Of a stretch of DNA of 64,000 nucleotides, positions 13,201-27,069 are shown piece by piece. The notes below the pieces were generated by a model that was not told the origin of the DNA, did not search any database, and worked only from the letters and a program-made list of their open reading frames with translations. The position numbers were made by a program, and so were the translations under genes. This DNA comes from Welwitschia mirabilis (Eukaryota > Gnetophyta > Gnetopsida > Welwitschiales): positions 293,927,673 through 293,991,672 of the forward strand of contig JBOZIK010000001.1 in the NCBI GenBank assembly GCA_051453625.1, written 5' to 3'. Positions within the stretch are counted from its first letter, which is position 1. The number at the start of each line of letters is the position of its first letter.

Positions 13201-14640
13201 TAAAAAATAATGGAGAATGTTTCAAAGGAAATGAATTTATTAAAAAAATCTTCATTGAAAACCATCAATAAATTTTACATAACAACAAGGTCATTAGGAC
13301 TAAAATGAAAAAATATAAAAAAGAAACATTCATAGAATGATGATCAAAATAAGAAATAAAAGATTAAAAACAATCAAGAGAATAAAACTCATAAAGTAAT
13401 TCTCCCTATGCAAATTATGATCTTATGTTATGATATTAATATAAAAAGACTCTTCCTTAAGGAGGTACATATAAATTATTATTATGTTAATAATAAAGGT
13501 TTATATTCTTAATATATTACTTCTAGTTGATTTAAAAATCTGATAGAAGATAAGAGCTTTTTTAGATTTTTAAAACTAATCAATTATGAGTTTTCTTTAA
13601 ATTATAATAGAAAAAATATTCCTATGTAAATATTGATAAATTAAAAACCAAAATAAATGATAAAATATAGAAATAATAACATGCACTATTCCCCTACCAT
13701 AAGATAAACTATACTTTCTCCTATATATTTAATAAACTTTAGTTATTAAACTATTATATGACTAAAGGATGGAAATCCTTAATTTAAGATAATAAATAAA
13801 TAAAATAATAAACTTCTATCTTATGATATTAATATAAATGGTGTATTAAAATATATTATTATTATAGATAATTGTTTTATATCTACTAATGTTGATGCTC
13901 ACCTATAGCATCAAATATTGAATAACATAGATGTAAAATATTTGTCACAAATTCCCAAGAAACATCACAAAACTAAGCTAAGGATATAAGAATTTCCTAA
14001 TGTATGATATTTCAAAAATGAAAATATATAAAAATAGCTAGAATAATATATTTTGAGGAAACCTAACCTTATACCTTTTAATGTTGAGTCTTACTAAAAT
14101 GAACGATTAAGAGAAAAATAATTCTATTTACCACTTATAAAAAAAATTTACAATAAATGATATTAGTACACCCCATAAAACATAAGAGCCAAGGACGAAA
14201 GATATGCATGAAATTATGGAATTCAATACAAAATTAAAAGGATATAAAAATTACTAATTTATAGATTAATAATGATGGAGAATATGTCTTCATAGTGGTT
14301 GTTGAAATTCTAAAAAGTGAAAATATTAAGAGATAATATATAGATTCTTATTAAAATAAATTTCATTTATTCATTGTCAAATAAAACATATAAATCTTCT
14401 CATAAGAATTGATTTTACTACTTATTCTATAAGATGAAGCTCTAGAACTCAACATTCACATTAGCCATGTGTATTAGAGATCTTTTATGAGTTGCATGCA
14501 TGTGCATGTAGCTAAAAATAGGATAGTGAAACACATAAAAACTTCTGCTATAATTTGATCCTAGTTTGAGAAAAGGGTTCTGGCTTGTACCATTAGTAGT
14601 ATCACTCTCATTGAAAATATAATGAATCTTTAATAGTAAA
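13200..14640. other. AT-rich DNA, no gene seen
   Basis: Nothing recognisable in six frames. The longest open frame (minus strand, 14,442-14,648, 68 codons) has no motif and is best treated as chance. The region may be the remainder of the copia-like element whose gag lies at 12.8-13.2 kb. Confidence 0.5.
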
Positions 14641-15960
14641 AACCCCAAGGATATACTAGAAACAGTTTCCCCTAGTGAGGAATTATAAGATCAAGAAAGC
14701 CAAGAGATAAAAGTAAGGAAAAAAATGAAAGTCTTAAGGACAACAACCATGATAGGACATTTACAAAAGTATTACAAGAAAAGAGATTATTCTAGTAAGA
14801 GGAATCAAACATACAAAAGCGGACCAACATCAAGATGATATCCACAGAAGAGAAATTTTGAGTGGAGGTTTAAAAAAAAAAAAATCATCCAAGCACAAGA
14901 GGACAAGTTTTGTCTTATCCTAAGGGAAGCATTTAACAGAAGGGCTCTATCTTGGAGAGATGCAAATCTAGGTGTTAAAAGGCTAGTTAGGTAAGAGCTT
15001 AAATATCATCCCAATAAAGGGAAATGGAGATTTTTCCATTTTTGCAAATGATAAGAATTGTAACCTCATAGAATTTATGATAGCTTTGAGGATAAAAACC
15101 TTATTACGCATGTGGAAAGATGATACTTAGATTATCTCTCAAGGCAAAGGAATAAATTGGGTAAACCTAGACCAACTTGATGGCTTATAATTCAAATCTA
15201 TTTACTAAGTCTCTTAGTAAAGTCCATTTTTTAGTAAACTCATAATTATTGATGAAGCCACAATAAGAGGAATTCCAATAATAAGCACTAGATTTCATAT
15301 GAAAAAGATGTAAAACACAAAGTCGGTCCCATATATTAAGTGCTAGGAATCCCATGAGATCTTTACACAATATATGATTTATGAAAATATCTCAAATGTC
15401 TATATAATATGTATGTGATGAGAACACATATCGATCCAAAGTGATAAATACTAATGAAATAAAACAGAAGGAAACCCATAAGTGGATATTAATAGTCCAA
15501 CAAGAAAAAAAATAAGAGGGAAATTTTTTGTTCATGGTAGGGATGTAACAATTGCTAAACATAGTGAATAATAGTTAGAAAAGCCCTCAACTAGGGATAA
15601 TCCCTTAACAAGTAAAGAATTAAGAGCCAACAAGTTAGGAGACCAAACACAACAAGGGTAAAACATAATAATAAGAATATTTTTCCATGGAGAATCCAAT
15701 AGAAAATTAATTACTTAATGTTAGTACTAACCAAGAAGTCTTTTTAGTAGGTTCCAGTTAGAAGAATAGGGATAATGAGGGATGATAAATAGTAACATGT
15801 AAGGAAAAAATTTAGGATTCCCCATAATGTTCAACACACAAAGAGGTAGTAAGATCCAACCAACATCCCCTCAAATAAACCAAGTTCTCAAAAGAGAAGT
15901 AAAGAAGGGGATAACTAGAAAGAGGAGGAAAGCACTAGAGGAAGCATAGGGATAATCATT
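14640..15960 (+). other. Possible LINE 5' part (ORF1 and linker)
   Basis: Purine-rich plus strand with basic translated fragments, for example NFEWRFKKKKIIQAQEDK near 14,855 and KREVKKGITRKRRKALEEA near 15,890-15,945. It lies immediately upstream of an undoubted LINE endonuclease and in the same orientation, where ORF1 and the inter-ORF linker are expected. No RNA-binding or zinc motif was identified, so the assignment rests on position and composition. Confidence 0.4.
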
Positions 15961-18900
15961 CTAATAAATAATAGCTAATGAGGTCATAAAAAGACCTTGA
16001 AATAGGAAATAACGAAAATGAATTTGCAAAAAATATAGTCAATGGCATTCAAGACACCTTAGATGAACTGGTCCTAAGCAGCAGTGATAGGCATAAGAAG
16101 GAAACATAGTAAGCTACCATTAGCAAAGATATTTACATGGATTTAATAGTGGGATATGATGGTTGTAGGACATCCATTTAGGAGGATGATTATAACACCC
16201 TATAACATGAGAATCATAATTTAAAATTATACTAAGCTAATTAACCCAGTTAATAAAAAGTTAGCTCAAGAAAACAATGTACCAAGAAAACATATAAGTT
16301 ATATTCCTCTAGGAAAAAAAGTATAACAAAAATCATAGTATCTTAAACTAGGATGATTTGAGGTCTAGGTGAAAGCCCTAGGAAAAATAAGAGGTCTAGC
16401 CATTATGTGGTGGAATCATTAAACTTTCAACAATAGCATAAAAAACAAAAATATGTTATGCATCTAAGGAGAAAGTATCAAGCTAATAAATGTTTAAGTT
16501 TCTTCCCAAGAAAAAGATAAATAAATTTTTAGGTATTAAATTTTGAAGAACATTCCAAAAGGAGGTTTGGTCATGATAGGATTAGAGAATGACTAGAAAT
16601 AGGATAGAGAGAACAAGTAGAAGATGTGGTCTAGAACACCAATCCTTCTTCTAAGAGATCAAATACCTAGGTGATATGTTGGAAGTTCCCATCCACTAGG
16701 CATGTTTCATTTGGAAATGGTTGGATAAGGAAGGAGGATGAAAGGAATCAAGACTAGATTAGATTTCTAATTAGTAAATAAATATGACATCAGTCTTCTT
16801 CCTAATCCCCCCATAGGTGTAAAACCCTCTAATGATTTTTATTAGATCATAGACTAAATATGTGACTAGAATAATATAAATTCTAGATGTACCCTTCTTA
16901 AATTTGAAATATTTGAATTCATAAATCTAAAATCATGGAAACAATAGAAATAATATGAAATATTCTGAGAAAGAACAAGAAAAACAAAGGCATGCTAAGG
17001 TAGCTTCAATATTTTAAAGGGTCTACCAAAAAACACTCAATAGAAGCTAACAGATACTAGACAATAAACAAGATTCCAAATTGGAAAAATGTGATGCAAG
17101 TCATGATAAGTGAGGAGAAAACCACTCATAAATCCATCATGAAAGAAATTCCTTACTGATAGCAAAGGACAAAGGACAAATGATTAAAAGATGAAAATTA
17201 AAACTCATAATATTTTCACATTTGGATATCCCAGAGGAAGCAAATATGAAAATGGTAAATTTTATTTATAATGAAGTTTAAGACATTGATTATGTAATGG
17301 TTTACTTCTAAAATCTATTTAGGAAGAGTAAAAATGTAGATACTCATGTGACAATAGATAAGATTTCAAATCTAGTCATTGTAAAAGTCAATAACAAGCT
17401 CTATAGAATTTCCTCAAAGGAGGAGATCCATGAGATTCTAAAATTAACCCCCAAAAATAAGTCCCTGCACCTAGATAATTAGAATTTTAAGTTTTTCAAG
17501 GGATATTAAAACATGATAGATAATGATATCATAGTGATAATATAAATAGGATTTTAATCTATAACATTTTTAAAACAGATATAACAATAGTATACTTCCC
17601 CAGAAAAAATGTCATTCAATTCCCTTATGACTCTATAGAAATCACTCTCTGCACCTATATTTACCAATTTTTGTCTAAGATTTTAGCTAATTTCTTCTAG
17701 CTTCTTCTTCTCTAGATCATTAATGATGATCAACAAGCTTTATCATAGGTAGGTACATCTAAAAAAATGCCATCATAGCTCATAAAATTATCAACTAGAT
17801 GCATCAACAAAGGAAAATCTTATGCACAATTAAGCTAGATCACTTAAAATCCTATGATAAAGTTAGTTGATAAAGTGTGAAGGTTACCTTGGAGTAGTTA
17901 GGATTTTTGGATTGATTTTGAAGGATGATTAGATATATCCTTACTAGTACTAAAAGAAACTCTAGGAAGTTTTTCTTAAGGAAGAGGCTTAAGAAAGTGG
18001 ATCTCCTATTCCCTTATCTATTATAAAATCAAGTCAAATAAAGTCATTCCTTGGGTTTAATACATGCTTAAGTATGTGGATGACATCCTTGTCTTTTTTT
18101 AATATTCAATTCTAGAGGTAAAAAAGATGAAGAAAGTTATGGACCTCTTTGAGACGGTCCTAGATCTAAGTGTTAATTGAGAGAAGAATCATGTTATTAG
18201 TATGAACTTCCCAAAGGAAAGGATCAAGAAGATCCAATAGTTTCTAGGATGTCATAGAGAATATTTGCTTATAGACAACTTATGGAAACCCATTTTTGTA
18301 GCCAAGAAGAAGGCAGAGCTCTAGGTCTCAAAATTAACAAGATGAAGAAAAAGCTTTTAATTAAGAGAAAAATATTTTGTTCATTGATAGAAAAATGGAT
18401 ACTAGCCAAAGTAGTTTCAAATAGCATTGCCATTTACATGATAATGGTTCTAATTCACTTAAGGATGATTTATAAACTAGATTAACAAAATCATCAGGGA
18501 CTTTCTTTGATCTGGTAATGATAATAAAAATAGAATTCATCTAGTATCCTAGGAGAAAGTCACTAGGCTAAATCATGTAGCAAGTTATAGGATGAAAGAT
18601 GATAAACTATAGGCTCTCACTCTAGCTGCTATTCTAACTTAGAATATTTGGAATAATCTAGATAAGGTTTAAGTAAAGTACTTGAACTAGAAATATGAAA
18701 GCATCTAGAGTAAAGTAAACCACTCTTCAAAAATCTATAAGAGCATAAAATAAGTTTTAACATACCTCTAATATGTGGGAAAGTGGAAGTTTAATCTAGG
18801 AAATATCCTAATAGAAAACCTACCCATAGAGGAATGATCTAGTATAATAATGAAGTAGAAGTATATAGAGTTAATGCAGTGTTTAAAATCAAAAAATTTA

Positions 18901-19450
18901 TAAAGAATAATCATCTAAGGGAAGAGGAGGGATAAGCCATCTAAGGTGATTCTCTTGCCATTGGAAAATATTCAGAAGATAATAAAAGTAATCAAGCTTA
19001 TCATGTCAAGTTATTTTTCCTTAGAGGAAGGTAGGTAAGATATTCTTAACTTCCTTGACTAGAAGATAATTAACTTTATATCCCATGTAGTAACCTAATC
19101 TTATAGGAAATACCCAGGATAAAAGGTTCTATGAAAACTTCATTATTAGCCAAAAGTTTATTTCTTACTTTAGACAATTAAACATTAGGGCGTCTTTCTT
19201 AGGACATCATCACTAGTAAAGGATTCAACATGCCTCAAAGTATACTATATGTTATTATGATGTGAAGATGATTTAACACATTGTTTTGGAGTGTCATTTT
19301 ATAAAAGAAGTAAATAGTTGCATGCAAAAAATAAGTGACTCCAATCATTTGCACACTTGCAATAAGATGACATATGGAGAAACCTCTTCATCTAATACTT
19401 AGGGATGGCCCTTTAGATAGAAATCTTTTAGTAGGTATGTTTAAAAAGAA
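15960..19450 (+). pseudogene. L1-type LINE ORF2: endonuclease, reverse transcriptase, C-terminal zinc region
   Basis: The most complete LINE in the window. Endonuclease: GKIRGLAIMWW near 16,380-16,425, then near 16,690-16,780 EVPIH, a Trp-rich W..KEGG segment and SRLD, matching the second half of the AP-endonuclease domain. RT: KEEIHEILKLTPKNKSLH near 17,420-17,475 (finger), KILCTIKLDHLKSYDKVS near 17,810-17,870 with the first catalytic Asp retained, LKKVDLLFPYLL near 17,990-18,025 (RQGDPLSP equivalent), and an intact YVDD at 18,073-18,084 in KYVDDILVF. The thumb follows to 18,350 (FLGCHRE) and the post-RT region to 18,800. Near 19,205-19,300, MPQSILYVIMM and FNTLFWSVIL fit the C-terminal zinc-binding domain with its Cys residues lost. 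Stops replace many Trp and Gln codons. Not functional. Confidence 0.85.
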
Positions 19451-22400
19451 ATCAAAGAATACTTAAATCCCAAGGGATAATATCCATCCTTCAAATACTA
19501 GTGAAGGTAATGATAAGAATTCTTTAGATAGAAAAAATGCAATAGATAGAGATAGTGGGTTCTACAATAAGAAAAACTTTCAAACATGAACCACATCAAC
19601 ATGCTAACCTATAGAGATCCCTAGTATTTCATCATCTTCATACCATAATGTGGTGGAGTATTATACAAAACTCCACATCTTCCCTAAGGAATGGCTGGAT
19701 CATTTGATTAAGTATCAAATAGAGACACCCTCAAAATAAATGACTATGACAGAGGACTTGATGAAAGAGATAATAAGCTTGAAACAAAAAGGAAAAAGGG
19801 TCATCTACTAGGGTAGGTATGATGATACTTGGCTTAACAGATTCTTTGATGATGGAAGAAATCTCTAAAGGAAAAAAGGGTGATTAAGCACTTTCCATAT
19901 TAGTGAAGAGTAATCTAAACTCCATTGATAATGTATTAGATATTTTATATTAGATAACAAGGTGATAAAAATTTATAATTCTAATTTAGGCTCATTTATG
20001 ATTTTCATCTAGGGATAAGAAAGAATGTGATTAACACGTTAAACTTCTTAGTTGTGAAGCCAAGAAAGAAGTCTAACCTAACAACTAGTAAGAAACTTCA
20101 CATAGTTAATCATCTAGGCCTTTTAGATACTCTGATGCATCATGTTATACATATCCTCCTATGAGTGACAAAGGGATAAAAAGAAAATACAAGGAGAGGA
20201 GTAAAAGTAAGGTAAACACCATATACTAAGTAGTAGACCTTGTCACCTCTAGATCATCATCCCTTGAACATTAAGAGATAGCCTAAGTAAAATCCTTAGG
20301 TCAATGATCCTTTGATATTTTGATAATTTTAAGCTCAAGTAAATATCCATCATCACCTAGCCTCACATAGCAATGTCTAACTTTAAAAATGAAAAAATAA
20401 GGTGACAAGGTGAGTTCTCCATAAATAAAAGCATAATAATAAATGCAAGGGAAATATCTCTACTTCCTAGTGGCACTCTAAATGCTTTACCTCCTACCTC
20501 TTAAAGAGTAGGTTAATAGAGCTTACTACCCTTCCTTGGTATTCTCAAACTTCTCTCAGCATTAACCTCTCTAAAGCCTTCCCTACTACACTTGATCTTA
20601 TTTCCCACCAAGATGGTAGTCCCTCTATCACCTTGAGCTATAATCCACTGTCATCTTCTTGTCCTTGATTATTCTAAAATTACTATTCTTTTCCTTTCCC
20701 CTCTACCTTCTCATTCTTATAGCACATAAACCTAGAGTTAGTCATATTAATGGAAGTGGCTATGGATCTCCTTGTTCCCCTTTCATCATCACAACCTCAA
20801 CTAGCTAGTAGAGAGTGCCATCATATAGATCTTGCCATTTTACTAATAGAACTTGATTAATGCCTAGTAAGACCTTAGAGGAGCACCCTTCCACTCCTAA
20901 TGATAGTAGTCGAAGATGGTAAGAACTAAGGAAGTAGGCACCACAGGTGTATTCATAGTAAACCATCTAGTTTCATATGTAAATCCAATTTAGTTATCCA
21001 TCATAAACAAAAAGGATGAACTCCATTTCACTATTATGCAAGCTTAAATGAATTTAGAAGTTAAACCTCCACAAACCAATATTATTGACCCACTAGTGAA
21101 CTAATAGTCTTAATGATTTTGTACTCATTCTATTCCATCCTTTTTGTGGTAGTTGTCTCTAATGTAATTGAAATTTTTTATTTTTTTTCAAAGTTAAATA
21201 ATGTAATTACCACTAGTATTATTATGTCTACTAAGGTGAAATGCACTTTAGGCCCTCCTCTAGTCCAATCCCTAGATTTTGCTTCATCCATAGTGTTATA
21301 ACCCCTATCATGATGCTTCAGTAAGTAGTAATCATAACCATTATGTAATCATTATTTTCAATCTATAATTTACTCTTTTAAATTTTAATTACCTACTATT
21401 TTATCTTATAAAAATATATATAACTCCTTATTTATCATATAGAATGAATTTGTAGAAAGGAATAATAAAACTTATTATGAAATAATAACATTCATGCTTC
21501 AACATATAAAAATGAAAGAAAAATAATGGGGAAGATCGTCATAACTATAAAACACATAATAATATGATATCAACTAAATAATTAGAAGTATATAAACTAA
21601 TAAAATCATGATAGAACTCAAAGCATAAAATAGACTACCTAATGGATTTTGAATGTTGAGTACATTTTCACATTCATGGTAGAGTAAATGTAAGGCCAAG
21701 GCTAATACTAGAGTTTTCATTGTCTATGAATAACATGCAAAGTTACATAACATATTGGATCCTACTAGGAAGAGAATAATTATAACTTAGGATGTGAAAT
21801 TTGAGGAAAGTAATTTTTATGTTTATATAACTAAGAAAAACTTGCATTCAAGTGAAGATTTCAAGGTCCACTTGTGAAATTTATATACTCTATAATTTAT
21901 CATTTTCTAACCATTCAAATAATTTTAAGAACACATCCAAGTGATTTTTAAAGGAATGTTTGGAAATCTCAAATGAACCAATTAACTAAGAGATATTAAT
22001 TTAGTTAGTTATTTCATCATTTAGTGATTGTAATTATAAAAATTATGTCTTTTGTTGTCATTTATTTTTGTGAATTTGATGTTAATTATTACACAAGAAT
22101 TTTTCTTCTCTTCTTCATAAAACCTTTTCTAGAAAAAATATTATAAATGAATACAATTTATCTTAAGAAGATTTAATATATGCATTATTACTATTATGAA
22201 TTCTATTTCAAAATCTAATTTTAGGATTATATATTTTTTATTTTTTTAAGATTAATGGTATAAGGTAGGTTATGCCACATAAATGCCCAATGGCACTTGG
22301 ACCCATGTAAACTTTCATTTATGCTCTTTACCAGCACATGAGTTTGAATCCTAAACCTCTAGATTTGTATTTCTATGATCATACCACAAATGTAAGCTAT

Positions 22401-22519
22401 CATTGACTATATATTTTTAATTTTATTCAAATTCAATGTAGTATAATATAAAGAGTGAGGAATTGCATGATAAAATTATTTTACAAGTGTATTTTAGTTT
22501 TTTAATGATTTTTCTCTAG
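19450..22519. other. Unassigned repeat-like DNA
   Basis: No domain was recognised. 19,450-20,050 may still be LINE 3' sequence. 20,200-21,060 is pyrimidine-rich on the plus strand and could be a LINE-like ORF1 region in minus orientation, but I could not confirm a motif. 21,300-22,519 is AT-rich with nothing readable. This stretch ends exactly at the target duplication of the E1 retrotransposon. Confidence 0.4.
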
Positions 22520-22524
22520 CATTT
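22520..22524. repeat. Target site duplication of E1, left (CATTT)
   Basis: CATTT directly precedes the TG of the 5' LTR and matches CATTT at 35,631-35,635. Five bases is the normal Ty3/gypsy duplication length. Confidence 0.85.
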
Positions 22525-23786
22525 TGTTTTACTATCAAATTGTATGTATTTAATAGGGAACTTTGAGTAGTTTTGCAAGAGATTATATAGGTTTACTCTA
22601 AGTTTCAATGATAATGAAGATCTAAGGTAAATATCACAAAAACATGTAATCTTCATTATGTCTAATAGAATTTGAGGCAAATTACAATACTTGCTATCTA
22701 AAGCAGTAATCCTATAATTAAAGAGATTAATATAATATAAGAAATACTTTACAAAATTTCACCTTCCACCTCATCTTCTAGATGACTGTATAGATAACAA
22801 AAGTACTTATGCTGACAAGGATACTTAATATACTAATCTGGTAGCTAATGTGGAATCTATATGATGTGATCATCTCCTAAAACATCCAAATAACTAGCAA
22901 GTTAATACTTACAAATAATATTCCCTCAAACTTCACTAAACTCTCATCATATGTCTTACACCTTTTTGTATGATTGTTAAGGTCTTTACTACATCTATTA
23001 GTGTTTGACATTTTTAGAGTCTATTTTGTAATAAATACATCCTTTGCCCCTGACTCTAATTTTATCTTGACACCAAAAATTCTAATGATAGAAGATTAAA
23101 GGGTAGGAGTCCATCCCTTGTTATTGTTCAGAGACATATTCCTTAGTACTAGGCTATGTATCCTTCATTGAGGTGCTACTACTTTGTAACATGGATATTG
23201 ATTTAACTTAATAAAAACTTTATTTTTCTTTTTATGTTATTTTCTATGTGCATCTCTCTTATGATCTATGTTGCTTTTAATTTATAATAGCTTCATCTAT
23301 GATATAAATAATGAAGGTAACCTTTTTTAAAGTTAGTATTTTTAGTTTAAATGCATTGCATTTTATTTTCTAGGTTAACTCTACATTGTTTTTATATTTT
23401 GTTTGACTATTTAATACCTTAGATTGGTCTTGATCTAGTGATAACTTCCCTTAATTAATCTAGGTTAAACAAGACCAATATCCATGACAAATTGATTTGG
23501 TAATTGGATAGATACTACATTTAGAAGAACTTACATCTCATTTTTATAATGTGTTTACTTGCATTATTATTTCATATTATTATTATTCTACTTAGAGATT
23601 AGATAAGTATTGCATTTTAAAATTAATTCTCTTTCTTCGTACCTATGGTTTCCATGGAAATATGATATTTGACTTACTCCCATCTATATTAGTATTTTGT
23701 GTTATGTTATATATATATATATATATATTTGTAATTTTTATGATTTTTTTGAAGATGTAATATTTATACAAATATGCATTGTAACA
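22525..23786 (+). repeat. E1 5' LTR (1,262 bp)
   Basis: Starts TGTTTTACTATCAAATTG and ends TGCATTGTAACA. It aligns along its length with 34,424-35,630: compare ATGATAATGAAGA near 22,605 with 34,485, AAGAAATACTTTAC near 22,740 with 34,617, and GGTAATTGGATAG at both 3' parts. An AT dinucleotide run at 23,708-23,728 is expanded relative to the other copy. The central part resembles the E2 LTR (AGATTAAAGGGT near 23,093), so E1 and E2 are related families. Confidence 0.88.
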
Positions 23787-23806
23787 TCTTAACATCTTTG
23801 CCAGGA
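23787..23806 (+). promoter_or_regulatory. E1 primer binding site, decayed tRNA-Asp type
   Basis: TTAACATCTTTGCCAGG directly follows the LTR end. It differs from the tRNA-Asp complement used by Athila elements (TGGCGCCGTTGCCGGGG) mainly where that complement has CpG, as expected from deamination. E2 retains an intermediate form, TGGCATCATTACTAAGG. Confidence 0.65.
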
Positions 23807-24430
23807 AAGGATGCTTGGAATTTAAGGATTTTTGTTGCTTATACAAGTAATTTAGATTGTGTTCAAGTATTTGTCTATAATAGTTTTATATTCTTATAGT
23901 AGAAATGTACGTTTTTCTTTCTTTATTTTTCATTTTGTATTTTGAAAATAATGCTCTATTGTTCCCCTTATTATCTAGATAACTAATGGTGATGATGACC
24001 TATGAAACTTAGGGTTTTTTATTTTCTTAAAATGAGGGTTTCTTAATCATCCCCTCTCTTATCCAAATAACTTAGCAAATTACTATTAGTTGTTTATTTT
24101 ATGTTATTTCATGATTTTGTTTTTCTATGTTTTTTATTTTTGGGTTTTTGTCTCTATTGTCATCCAGGTACATTGTCTGGATGACTATAGAGATGACACT
24201 TACAAAAATAGAACTGAGCATGCTAAACATGAAAAACTCTAATAAAAATAAGAAATATGAGAGACAAGGGCTATTAATTAAAGAAAAAATCCAAGAAGAT
24301 TTCATTTACTATGAACTTAGCCTATGTACATACATCCCAAGTACATAAAATATTTTAAGAATTAAGCAAGAGGATTTTTATATATTTATTATTTTTGAAT
24401 CTAAATTATCCAAATAAAATATTTTAAAAT
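23807..24430 (+). other. E1 leader (untranslated region)
   Basis: Non-coding leader between primer site and gag. It contains three versions of the semi-palindromic module described separately (about 23,961-24,000, 24,047-24,073 and a clean inverted repeat at 24,159-24,185). Two overlapping short frames at 24,099-24,348 lie on opposite strands over this palindromic zone and show no domain. Confidence 0.6.
24159..24185. repeat. Perfect inverted repeat in E1 leader (semi-palindromic module)
   Basis: GTCATCCAG (24,159-24,167) and CTGGATGAC (24,177-24,185) are exact reverse complements separated by nine bases. It is one of at least ten related modules in E1 and E2 combining GTCATC, a CT-rich piece, TCATCC, ATGATAGTC and GGATGA. 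Confidence 0.8.
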
Positions 24431-25780
24431 AAAGTTTAGAAGAAAATAGATTCATTATAATGTCGAATTCTATGTAAAAATAGAAACAAGATTCTTTGCC
24501 TAATCCCCCTATCATGATTAGAACCTCTGCTATTCCTGTAAATTCAAATGCTAATGTTACTCTTAAAGATCTAATTGTAAATAAGAAATGTAAAATCCAA
24601 GATCCTTTTGACCTACCTCCTAGTGATGATGTTAAGTTAAAACATTAAAATACTTTTTTTTTAATAAAGAAAATGATGAATATCCTTTCCAACATATAAC
24701 TAATATCAAATAGTTAGTGCTTACTTATAAAAATGGTAAAAAATGAATTAGTGATCACACTTACATAGTTATCTTTCCCATCACATTAAAATAAAAAAGG
24801 GAAATCATGGTTAGAAACTATTCCACACAAAAACTTAAAAACATAAAACCAAGTTCAAGAAGCATTTATAAAAAGATTTATGAATGAAAAAAATAAGAAA
24901 ATAAAATAAAGAGGTAATAAACTTCTAATAATAATCCAATGTTATTCCTTCACTTATGAATGATTTTGTTATTAGAATACATTCTAATCCTGTAGATGCA
25001 TTTACTTAAAAAGAATTAGTAAATTATTTCTATAGTGGATTTAATAGCCAAACCAAAAAACTTGTAGATTTTTCATGTAAAGGAAATTTAATAAATCTCA
25101 CATTAGAAAATGCATGTAGATTGTTATAAGAGCTAGTATAAGTAAGTCAAACATAGCCTAAACCAATACCTAAAGAAAATTATACTATAGACTAAATCAT
25201 AAAAGGTCTTAAAGAAGTAGAAAAATAAAAGGAGGGAGTAAAAACTAAAAAAAAACAACAAATAAAAATTTAAAAAAACTAATATTATTAAATATTTTAC
25301 AACAACATTAGAAAAGTACACTTAAATAATTTTAAATACAAAAGTAGCAACTAGAAAGAGTGTGACTCCAACTCGTGATTTGTGTAAAGAAAACTATCAT
25401 GTAACAAAAGAGTATCCTTTATTGCCTAATTATAAAGAAAATATTTATGAAGAGTGTGTGTATTTAACCAAAAGTTTTCAAATTTTAGAATCAAAAATCA
25501 AAATCAAAATCAAAACTAATTACATCTTAGGATTAATGGACAACCTAACTTTTAATCTCTTGAGAATAAGTTTAAGAACTTTTAAGTAAATCATCCAAAT
25601 TTTCAATCATTTAAAAATAGATTTAAGAATGCTAACTTTCAAAGAAATAACTCAATCTTTCAACTAAGTCACTTAAATTGTCAAGTAATCACATCAAATT
25701 TGCAAAACCATAATGACCCACCTAGGAATTGTATTGATAAATTAAGAAAATCTTAAAAGAATATGAATTCAAATACTGAA
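24430..25780 (+). pseudogene. E1 gag (capsid/nucleocapsid) remnant
   Basis: Athila-type gag. The N-terminal part near 24,540-24,640 contains NSNANVTLKDLIVNKK followed by DPFDLPPSDD, also recognisable in E2 near 48,390-48,480, which fixes the frame. The nucleocapsid zinc knuckle is at about 25,375-25,425 as DLCKENYHVTKEYPLL. The CX2CX4HX4C motif has lost its first Cys (now Arg) and last Cys (now Tyr). Several stops lie upstream, and the frame is open only from 25,362 to 25,589. In life it would form the virus-like particle. Inactive here. Confidence 0.75.
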
Positions 25781-26269
25781 AATATTATTATTGTTATTTA
25801 ACAAACTATGCTTGTAAATCAAATACCATAAGGATCACTTACAACACAACCTTTACTAAATCCTAATGAAGTAAGAAAAGGTTATAAGGTTATGACTAAA
25901 AGTAGAAATAATACATCACTTCTTACTCATAAGGCTTCAACTTTCTAAAATTATAAGAATGATGAAGAAGAAGAGGATATTAAATATTATAAAATCATAC
26001 TTTCCTTTCTCCTTTAAGTGATATGATTAAAAAGAAAAACTATTCTTAAGATAAAGATAAGAAACTTGCTACTTCTTGGCTTGATAGATTAAATACCAAT
26101 CCTACTTCTGATTATCATCTTAAAGCATTAACACAAGATGTAAGCATAAATTTATCATTTTAGAAACTCTTATAAGAAGATTCTAAATATTTTAAATTGT
26201 GGAAAGATCTAATTAGGAGGATTCAAAAATGAACTATATGTAGTAAAGTCTTCTTAGTCCAATCTATAA

Positions 26270-26700
26270 CCAACTTAATTTTACAAAAATGTCCAAAATT
26301 TAAGGATCAAGAGGCAACAATAGTAAGTGTCACATTAGAAGGAAATAAAAGAAAAAAGAAACCCTTAATCAATATAGGAGCAAGTTTTAACATTATTCCT
26401 TTACACATTTATTAACAAATTGGTTTGGAAAGTAGAATTGAGCCTACACATATTATCTTAGAAATGGCAGATACATTAGTGAAGAAACCTTTAGGAATAA
26501 TAAAATATTTAGTGCCTTAAATTAAGAAAGCATTCTATCTAATAGATGTGGTTGTAATTAATTTTAAGCATAATGTAAATTATCCCCTACTTTTAGATAG
26601 AGAATTTTATTGAACAACCATTTCATTATTGATATAAGAACTAAAATGATAGAATTTCACTTAGAAAATAAAAAGTTTACCATAAGCATTTTTTATTCTA
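26270..26700 (+). pseudogene. E1 aspartic protease remnant
   Basis: Frame reading VTLEGNKRKKKPLINIGASF then NIIPLHIY near 26,325-26,415, followed by LEMADTLVKKPLG (26,455-26,495) and YPLLLDREF (26,580-26,610). This is the retropepsin pattern with flap and LG-type block. The catalytic Asp of the D-x-G-A-S triad is changed to Asn (INIGAS), a G-to-A change, so it would be dead even without the stops. It would have cleaved the Gag-Pol precursor. Confidence 0.75.
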
Positions 26701-27069
26701 TTAAAAAAGACTTGGGTGATGAATTGAATATTAAAGGATAAATTAAGCCAACACTATTTTTATAACATCATACACTTGAAGAAAGATGGTTAATGCTTTA
26801 TAAGCCTACCTTATTTGATAATCCACTTGAAGTAAAAAACTTGAAAACTTTGGATGATGGTCAACTCAACTATGAGCATTTAGGAACTGACTATTTCGAT
26901 TAGGAGACTAAATAAACTAAAATTAAAATTTGTAAAGAAGGCCAACATCTAAAAAAAACTAAGATTTTATAACTTAAAGGAGGTCATCCATCCCAGTTAT
27001 TTAGATAATAGTCCAAAATAATAGTCAACTTTGATAAAAATTTAAAAAAATTAAAAATCTAAATTTAAA

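Noticed and set aside
22251-22351. Possible tRNA-derived SINE: TGGTATAAGGTAGG as A box and AGTTTGAATCC as B box
   Set aside because: The B box is fair, but spacing of about 80 bases is long and no 3' tail, target duplication or second copy is visible. Kept only as a weak possibility.
23708-23728. AT dinucleotide run as a possible regulatory site
   Set aside because: It is a simple microsatellite expansion within the E1 5' LTR; the partner LTR has a shorter, interrupted version.
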